A stretch of DNA of 18,594 nt from contig JACCRD010000006.1 in the NCBI GenBank assembly GCA_013813755.1, forward strand, positions 1 through 18,594. Reading direction: 5' to 3'. This stretch comes from Acidobacteriota bacterium (GTDB taxonomy: Bacteria; Acidobacteriota; Blastocatellia; Pyrinomonadales; Pyrinomonadaceae). Below are positions 14,745 to 18,594 of the stretch, in pieces. The translations under genes and the position numbers were made by a program. Positions within the stretch are counted from its first letter, which is position 1, and each line of letters starts with the position of its first letter. The notes under the pieces are model-generated. The model worked only from the letters and a program-made list of their open reading frames with translations, did not search any database and was not told where the DNA came from.

Positions 14745-15176
14745 AGTTTCAAATCCATAATACGCGACCAGATTAACTCCGCAGTTTAATTGAATTTTAG
14801 TTTGTCTTTTTCGGTGAACTGTAAATATTTTTTGCGTTTTGCAATTGTTGGTAACCTTGATTTGAAATTTAACCTTTGTCGGTGCTTTTCCTGTTTTGAA
14901 GGCACTTGCAGAAAATGTATAAGTCCAATATGGATAATTTTTACATTCTTCTCTATCAGGGTAGCCGCATTCATTAACAGCCATACCTTCTACAACTAAT
15001 TCCTTTAAATTTTTACCAATTGGAATCTTTGCCTTCTCGTAATTTTTTTGATTTGGAATTAAGAATTCAATAACCATTACTTCTTTAGATTGCAATTTTC
15101 TCTGTGCGAAAACTTGAGTTGTGCCAAAATGTGGTACTGCAGCCAAGATTAAGAGTGAAGTTAAAAAAATCTTCAT
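14730..15176 (-). CDS. Secreted protein of unknown family with four cysteines
   Basis: The ATG at 15176 is preferred to an upstream in-frame start at 15224 because it begins a clear signal peptide (M-K-I-F-L-T-S-L-L-I-L, cleavage near V-F-A-Q, residue about 25). The mature protein of about 123 residues is beta-rich and basic. It has exactly four cysteines, in N-E-C-G-Y, E-E-C-K-N, N-N-C-K-T and L-N-C-G-V, so two disulfides are plausible outside the cytoplasm. I recognise no family. It stands alone on the minus strand, between aspS (convergent) and the Tic20-like gene (divergent), with about 118 nt of shared upstream DNA. No strong ribosome binding site is visible. Confidence 0.7.
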   Translation of the reverse strand: MKIFLTSLLILAAVPHFGTTQVFAQRKLQSKEVMVIEFLIPNQKNYEKAKIPIGKNLKELVVEGMAVNECGYPDREECKNYPYWTYTFSASAFKTGKAPTKVKFQIKVTNNCKTQKIFTVHRKRQTKIQLNCGVNLVAYYGFETEETN

Positions 15177-15254
15177 AATTTTAAATAAAACCAGTAAATC
15201 TTTAATAGAAGATGTCCAAGACATTTTGATTGTTGCTTTTAGTTATCAAATATC

Positions 15255-15285
15255 TTGAACTAAAATTGCCGAAATGTCGTAAAAT
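15255..15285 (+). promoter_or_regulatory. Candidate promoter immediately upstream of 15295, possibly leaderless
   Basis: TTGAAC (15255-15260, 5 of 6 to the -35 consensus), a 19-nt spacer and TAAAAT (15280-15285, 5 of 6). The expected start site, 6-8 nt beyond the -10, falls within about 3 nt of the ATG at 15295. No Shine-Dalgarno precedes that ATG. The spacer is long, so this is tentative. Confidence 0.35.
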
Positions 15286-15294
15286 CAAAAAACA

Positions 15295-15912
15295 ATGGCA
15301 AAGAAAAAATTCGATACCAATCCGCTTGATCCGGAGTTTCCGCAAAAAGTTAGGGAAGCTCAAACCGAAACTTTGCCTAATTTCGTCGCAACAGACCGAA
15401 TTCCGCCGGCGAGCGTGACTGAAGAGCAAACGCGTCGGTTTAACGAAACGGACTTTTCGGCGCATCAAAACGCTTTCGACGGCTCGCAGGTTCCGACCAA
15501 TTTTCACACTTCAAAATTAAACTCGGATGTCGGCAGTTCTTCAAATCGAAAAGTTTCAAACGTTGGTTTGCCTGAAAATATTTTAACGGCTCTGCCTTAT
15601 ATTCCTTTTTTTGTCGGTTTGATTGCCGGAATAATTATTCTTTTGTTTGTTCCCAAAAGCGAAACAAAAGTGCGTTTCCACGCCGCGCAGGGTCTCGCCG
15701 CGCATATCGGAATTTTGATTGTGACCTGGATTCTTAGCGGTGTCGGCAACATTACCGATTTGGCAGATTGGGGCAATACGATTTTCCGAGTAGCGACAAT
15801 GGTGATGCTTATTATCTGGACAATCAAAGCGTGGCAGGGAAAACCCGTGCATATCGAATCGGTCGACGATTTAACTGAATGGCTCGAAGAAAAAATCAAA
15901 CCGCGCAGCTAA
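15295..15912 (+). CDS. Tic20/DUF4870-like small membrane protein with a long disordered N-terminus
   Basis: A 205-residue protein. Residues 1-90 are polar and apparently disordered and contain I-P-P-A-S-V-T-E-E-Q-T-R-R-F (36-49), a motif shared with the next two genes. Residues 91-182 form a DUF4870/Tic20-like bundle: N-I-L-T-A-L-P-Y-I-P-F-F-V-G-L-I (95-110) as TM1, then V-R-F-H-A-A-Q-G (127-134), the family's amphipathic H-A-x-Q signature, and two more membrane segments (about 137-155 and 163-180). The C-terminus is charged. Function of this group in bacteria is not established. It is first of a likely three-gene operon; the next gene starts 22 nt later behind a strong ribosome binding site (AAGGAGAA, 15923-15930). 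Confidence 0.8.
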   Translation: MAKKKFDTNPLDPEFPQKVREAQTETLPNFVATDRIPPASVTEEQTRRFNETDFSAHQNAFDGSQVPTNFHTSKLNSDVGSSSNRKVSNVGLPENILTALPYIPFFVGLIAGIIILLFVPKSETKVRFHAAQGLAAHIGILIVTWILSGVGNITDLADWGNTIFRVATMVMLIIWTIKAWQGKPVHIESVDDLTEWLEEKIKPRS

Positions 15913-15934
15913 GTTCTATTTAAAGGAGAAAGTT

Positions 15935-16387
15935 ATGTATTGCTCAACTTGCGGAGCGCTGATTGATTCAAAGCTCAGTTATTGTCAGCGGTGCGGTATG
16001 CGAATTGTCAAAGCGGCAACGGCGGCGACGAGTCCAACCAATTTGAAGGATTTAACGATTGTGACGGGCGGTGTCGGGCTTGGCGGTTTGGGGATAACTC
16101 TCGGTTTGGTAGCGGTTCTGCTCAATTATAATGTCGATCCGACGGTACTTGTGATCCTTGCGGCGCTTTTTTTGAGCGCTGTTTTCGGCATAACTTTTTG
16201 GATGACCCGGCAGACTTCACGAATGTTTAATGCTTCTCAATTTCCAAAAGAAGATTTTTCAGAACAATCACAACTTAATTCTTCCGGCGCGGCGCAGATT
16301 ACCGAATCGCGCATTCCCGCCGCAAGCATCATCGAGAATACAACGCGGACTTTAAATGAAGTTCTGGTCGAGAGAAAACAAATCTAA
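15935..16387 (+). CDS. Zinc-ribbon membrane protein, copy 1
   Basis: A 150-residue protein beginning with a short zinc ribbon, C3-x2-C6 and C17-x2-C20 (M-Y-C-S-T-C-G and Y-C-Q-R-C-G), which should bind one Zn2+. A linker leads to two membrane segments (about 41-64 and 70-90), then a polar tail with R-I-P-A-A-S-I-I-E-N-T-T-R-T-L (126-140). The start is fixed by AAGGAGAA ending 4 nt upstream. Small zinc-ribbon plus TM proteins are common in Acidobacteriota and Chloroflexota and have no assigned role. The next gene is a diverged tandem paralogue of identical length with the same cysteine spacing. Confidence 0.8.
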   Translation: MYCSTCGALIDSKLSYCQRCGMRIVKAATAATSPTNLKDLTIVTGGVGLGGLGITLGLVAVLLNYNVDPTVLVILAALFLSAVFGITFWMTRQTSRMFNASQFPKEDFSEQSQLNSSGAAQITESRIPAASIIENTTRTLNEVLVERKQI

Positions 16388-16421
16388 GTGACATAAATTT
16401 TTTTGCACAGGAGACGAATCG

Positions 16422-16874
16422 ATGTATTGCGCAGTTTGCGGAACTTTAATCAACGCGAAGTTAAATTTTTGTAATCGCTGCGGAACAAAAGTTTCCAAAG
16501 TCGATTTGGAAATTCAAAAAACTGTGACTGAAAATCTGTCGTCGTCGCTCGGTTATATCGGCGGGTTCGGATTTTTGGGATTTATGTTTGTGATTTACAT
16601 CCTTGTCAAAAACGATGTTCCCTCGATTGCTTTGACGGCGATTTCACTTTTTTATCTGGCAGCGCTTTTTGGAGTTTGCTACCAGATTGTTCAGCGCGTT
16701 TCAAACTTACCCGGAAATTCGGCGCCATCCAAAAATGATTTTCAAGATGATTCGCCGCCCGCGCAAATTGTTTCAGCAAACACGGCGCAGCTCGAATCCG
16801 CTTCGCTTGAACCTCCGTCAAGCGTAACGGACATTACAACTCGAACGCTCGACAAAGAATTAATCAGAAGATGA
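16422..16874 (+). CDS. Zinc-ribbon membrane protein, copy 2 (tandem paralogue)
   Basis: 150 residues, the same length as the gene 34 nt upstream, with the four cysteines at the same positions (3, 6, 17, 20). Two membrane segments follow (about 44-63 and 67-90), then a tail with E-P-P-S-S-V-T-D-I-T-T-R-T-L (130-143). Outside the ribbon and the tail motif the two copies share little, so the duplication is old or the core has diverged fast. Its ribosome site AGGAGA (16409-16414) lies 7 nt before the ATG. It probably ends the operon that starts at 15295. Role unknown; a heteromeric assembly with its neighbours is an inference from co-location and the shared tail. Confidence 0.8.
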   Translation: MYCAVCGTLINAKLNFCNRCGTKVSKVDLEIQKTVTENLSSSLGYIGGFGFLGFMFVIYILVKNDVPSIALTAISLFYLAALFGVCYQIVQRVSNLPGNSAPSKNDFQDDSPPAQIVSANTAQLESASLEPPSSVTDITTRTLDKELIRR

Positions 16875-16909
16875 ATTTCTACAAATAGATTTCTTTAGAC
16901 AGGTTATGT

Positions 16910-16929
16910 TGATATTTGGTCGAATATCA
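16910..16929. promoter_or_regulatory. Short palindrome in the gap before the thioesterase gene
   Basis: TGATATT (16910-16916) and AATATCA (16923-16929) form a perfect 7-bp inverted repeat around TGGTCG. No T-run follows, so it is more operator-like than terminator-like. It is 80 nt upstream of the ATG at 17009. The rest of the 134-nt gap shows no convincing promoter. Confidence 0.3.
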
Positions 16930-17008
16930 GTAGATCCAAACGTGAGCGCGAGTTTGAGGGTAAAGTTTTCCCCCATAAACGGGCTGCTGACACGGTTGAT
17001 AAAAAATT

Positions 17009-17476
17009 ATGAACGTTGAAAAATCGCTTCAGGAAATTTACGCTCCGAACGGCATCTGTTTCGGCTGCGGCGTGAAAAATGAAAAGGGTTTGCAAATTAA
17101 AAGTTTTGTCAGCGGCGAAGAAGTTACAGCCGAATGGCGAAGTGCGCCGCACCATCAGGCATTTCCCGGAATGCTTTCGGGCGGCATCGTCGGCACGCTG
17201 CTCGATTGCCATTCAAACTGGACGGCGGCTCATTTTCTAATGAAACAAAACGGCAAAGATGCGCCCGACTGCACCGTGACGGCAAATTACTCAGTCAAAC
17301 TTCTGCGCCCGACACCATTCGACAAGACGATTTATCTAAAGGCGCGCGTCGTCGAATCTGCGGAAGACCGCGCGACGGTTGAAGCCGAACTCGTTGCTGG
17401 TGACAAAGTTTGCGCGACGTGCAGAGGTTTGTTCGTGATCGTCAAAGAAGGTCATCCGGCATATCATCGCTGGTAA
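17009..17476 (+). CDS. Hotdog-fold thioesterase (PaaI/4HBT-like)
   Basis: A 155-residue single hotdog domain of the acyl-CoA thioesterase type. An N-terminal C17-F-G-C20-G precedes N-E-K-G-L-Q-I-K-S-F, a form common in uncharacterised PaaI-like proteins. The central helix follows at about 52-75: F-P-G-M-L-S-G-G-I-V-G-T-L-L-D66, where the G-G-I turn and the acidic residue fall where hotdog thioesterases place catalytic groups. The later strands T-V-T-A-N-Y-S-V-K-L-L-R-P-T and L-K-A-R-V-V-E are typical. The substrate is unknown and no CoA-ester pathway gene is adjacent. The methyltransferase gene starts 32 nt downstream and may be co-transcribed. Confidence 0.85.
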   Translation: MNVEKSLQEIYAPNGICFGCGVKNEKGLQIKSFVSGEEVTAEWRSAPHHQAFPGMLSGGIVGTLLDCHSNWTAAHFLMKQNGKDAPDCTVTANYSVKLLRPTPFDKTIYLKARVVESAEDRATVEAELVAGDKVCATCRGLFVIVKEGHPAYHRW

Positions 17477-17508
17477 AATTCCAAGCAAAAAAAGACACTT
17501 TAATTGCT

Positions 17509-18243
17509 ATGAAAAATAGTGAAGACGCTTACGGGCAAACGCTTCTGGCGCAATACAAACATCAGACGCCGACCGCTGAAATCATCGAAAGAGATGATGA
17601 TTATATTGACACCGGCTCTGATCCCGGTTTGTATTTCACCGAATACGCCGAATGGTCTCCGCTCGAGCGCCGCGCTATCGAACAGGCGCGAGGCAGAGTT
17701 TTAGACGTCGGCTGCGGCGCGGGACGACACGCGCTTTATTTACAGCAGAAAGACTTTGATGTCACCGGCATTGACAATTCGCCCGACGCAATTCGAGTCT
17801 GCAAGTTAAGAGGTTTGAAAAAAGCGTTGGTCAGACCGATTGAAGATGTTGATAAATTCAAAGCAAACTCTTTCAACACAATTCAAATGTTCGGCAACAA
17901 CTTTGGTTTATTCGGAAGTTTTGAAAACGCCCAACTGATTCTCAAAAAGTTTTCCCGAATCACCGCGCCCGACGCGCAAATCATTGCCGGAACGCACAAT
18001 CCATACCAAACCACCGAGCCGGAACATCTCGCATATCACCAATTAAACCGCCGGCGCGGAAGAATGGGCGGACAACTCAAAATGCGCGTTCGCTTCGGCA
18101 AAGTCATTGGCGAATGGTTTGATTATCTTTTCGTTTCACCCGAAGAAATGCAAAACATTCTCAGAGACACCGATTGGCAAATCAAAGATTTTATAGAGCT
18201 AGAAGCGGCTAGCTATTTTGCGATTATCAATAAAAAGACTTGA
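17509..18243 (+). CDS. Class I SAM-dependent methyltransferase, substrate unknown
   Basis: The ATG at 17509 gives 244 residues; the frame is open upstream to 17410, but that part overlaps the thioesterase gene and is not family-like. Motif I is V-L-D-V-G-C-G-A-G at 64-72. The acidic ribose-binding position is D89 in V-T-G-I-D-N-S-P. The motif IV region is poorly conserved (N-T-I-Q-M-F-G-N-N-F-G). The rest follows the Rossmann order with a C-terminal beta hairpin (W-Q-I-K-D-F-I-E-L, Y-F-A-I-I-N). An arginine-rich stretch, R-R-R-G-R-M-G-G-Q, at about 182-190 is unusual and basic. Neither substrate nor pathway can be read from sequence or neighbours. Confidence 0.85.
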   Translation: MKNSEDAYGQTLLAQYKHQTPTAEIIERDDDYIDTGSDPGLYFTEYAEWSPLERRAIEQARGRVLDVGCGAGRHALYLQQKDFDVTGIDNSPDAIRVCKLRGLKKALVRPIEDVDKFKANSFNTIQMFGNNFGLFGSFENAQLILKKFSRITAPDAQIIAGTHNPYQTTEPEHLAYHQLNRRRGRMGGQLKMRVRFGKVIGEWFDYLFVSPEEMQNILRDTDWQIKDFIELEAASYFAIINKKT

Positions 18244-18262
18244 TAAATAAAACAGGCAAAAT

Positions 18263-18295
18263 AATTGTCAAGCTAGCTGTTCAATTAATTTTTTT
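18263..18295. terminator. Weak terminator-like element between convergent genes
   Basis: AATTG (18263-18267) pairs with CAATT (18282-18286) around an AGCTAGCT palindrome, and a seven-T run spans 18289-18295. The stem is short and AT-rich, so termination is only suggested. It lies 20 nt after the methyltransferase stop. Confidence 0.3.
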
Positions 18296-18348
18296 GGTAA
18301 ACTCCGCACTTTTCCTCGATACTGCGTATATCTATGCTCTTTTTAATC

Positions 18349-18594
18349 TCAAGTAATCTTTGCCATTTGCCGCGTAAAATCTTCGGTTAAACCCAATCTT
18401 TCCAGCCAGAGCGTTTGCTCGCGCATTAGTTTGGGCAAATAAACAACATCGCTCAAAGCGTAATTTACTAACTCATCCGTCCAGATTCCGTCCCAGGATT
18501 TGTTGAATTTTGCTCTCTGGGATTTATCTAAATCAACGGCGAAATAACGGTAGAGCGTTTCGGCTAAACTGGCTGATTGTCCCGCGCCTTTGGT
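18349..18594 (-). CDS. RNase D-like 3'-5' exonuclease, C-terminal end (partial)
   Basis: Reading the minus strand from the right edge, 81 codons are open to a TGA at 18349-18351. The peptide contains S-L-A-E-T-L-Y-R-Y, L-D-K-S-Q-R near residues 22-27, then W-T-D-E-L-V-N-Y-A-L-S-D-V-V-Y-L at about 38-53. This is the ending of the DEDDy 3'-5' exonuclease domain shared by RNase D and DNA polymerase I: the Y-x3-D of Exo III is Y45/D49. The remaining DEDD residues lie outside the window. The protein stops soon after the exonuclease domain with no HRDC domain, so it is probably a stand-alone domain of about 200 residues. It could act on tRNA 3' ends or on DNA. Confidence 0.75.
   Translation of the reverse strand, partial: TKGAGQSASLAETLYRYFAVDLDKSQRAKFNKSWDGIWTDELVNYALSDVVYLPKLMREQTLWLERLGLTEDFTRQMAKIT

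Noticed and set aside
17410..17508. Upstream in-frame extension of the methyltransferase
   Set aside because: It overlaps the last 67 nt of the thioesterase gene, reads as arginine-rich shadow sequence, and the ATG at 17509 matches the family start better.

Overview
The window looks like chromosomal DNA of a diderm, peptidoglycan-making bacterium. Gene content, the style of the small membrane proteins and the zinc-ribbon/Tic20-like cluster suggest Acidobacteriota (Blastocatellia, Pyrinomonadaceae-like). That placement is an inference from protein resemblance, with no marker tree behind it. Most genes are housekeeping genes. The accessory-looking material is at the left edge (1-1000), at lysA (an in-frame heptamer repeat) and in the small-membrane-protein cluster at 15.3-16.9 kb.

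Left edge (1-1000): the 3' end of an unrecognised small protein is followed by a 112-nt attC-like hairpin. After that comes an alpha/beta-hydrolase gene that has lost its catalytic part. It ends in a degenerate second copy of the same hairpin family, which abuts the lysA stop codon. The layout resembles integron gene cassettes without an integrase.

Minus-strand block (991-6908): in transcription order murQ, a sodium:solute symporter, an exported NagZ-type glycosidase, and a LysA-family decarboxylase. The first three form a credible muropeptide amino-sugar salvage operon: the glycosidase trims GlcNAc outside the cytoplasm, the symporter imports amino sugar, and MurQ converts MurNAc-6-P to GlcNAc-6-P. 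No MurNAc kinase is present here. The lysA-family gene may supply diaminopimelate-derived lysine, but its C-terminal signature is unusual.

Centre (7.18-7.41 kb): tRNA-Val(TAC) and tRNA-Asp(GTC) with a strong terminator. A plus-strand amino-sugar block follows: yvcK/glmR, glmU (13-nt overlap) and glmS. Its products make UDP-GlcNAc and, by analogy with Bacillus GlmR, sense it. The window therefore has salvage of cell-wall amino sugar on one strand and de novo synthesis on the other, both centred on GlcNAc-phosphate pools.

Right half (12.2-18.6 kb): a secreted PepSY protein whose best-placed start codon is ATA, aspS, a convergent secreted protein of unknown family, a Tic20/DUF4870-like membrane protein, two tandem zinc-ribbon membrane proteins, a hotdog thioesterase, a SAM methyltransferase, and the C-terminal end of an RNase D-like 3'-5' exonuclease running off the right edge on the minus strand. 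The three consecutive small membrane proteins share a short linear motif (P-x-x-S-[VI]-x-[ED]-x-x-T-R) placed at different ends of otherwise different proteins.
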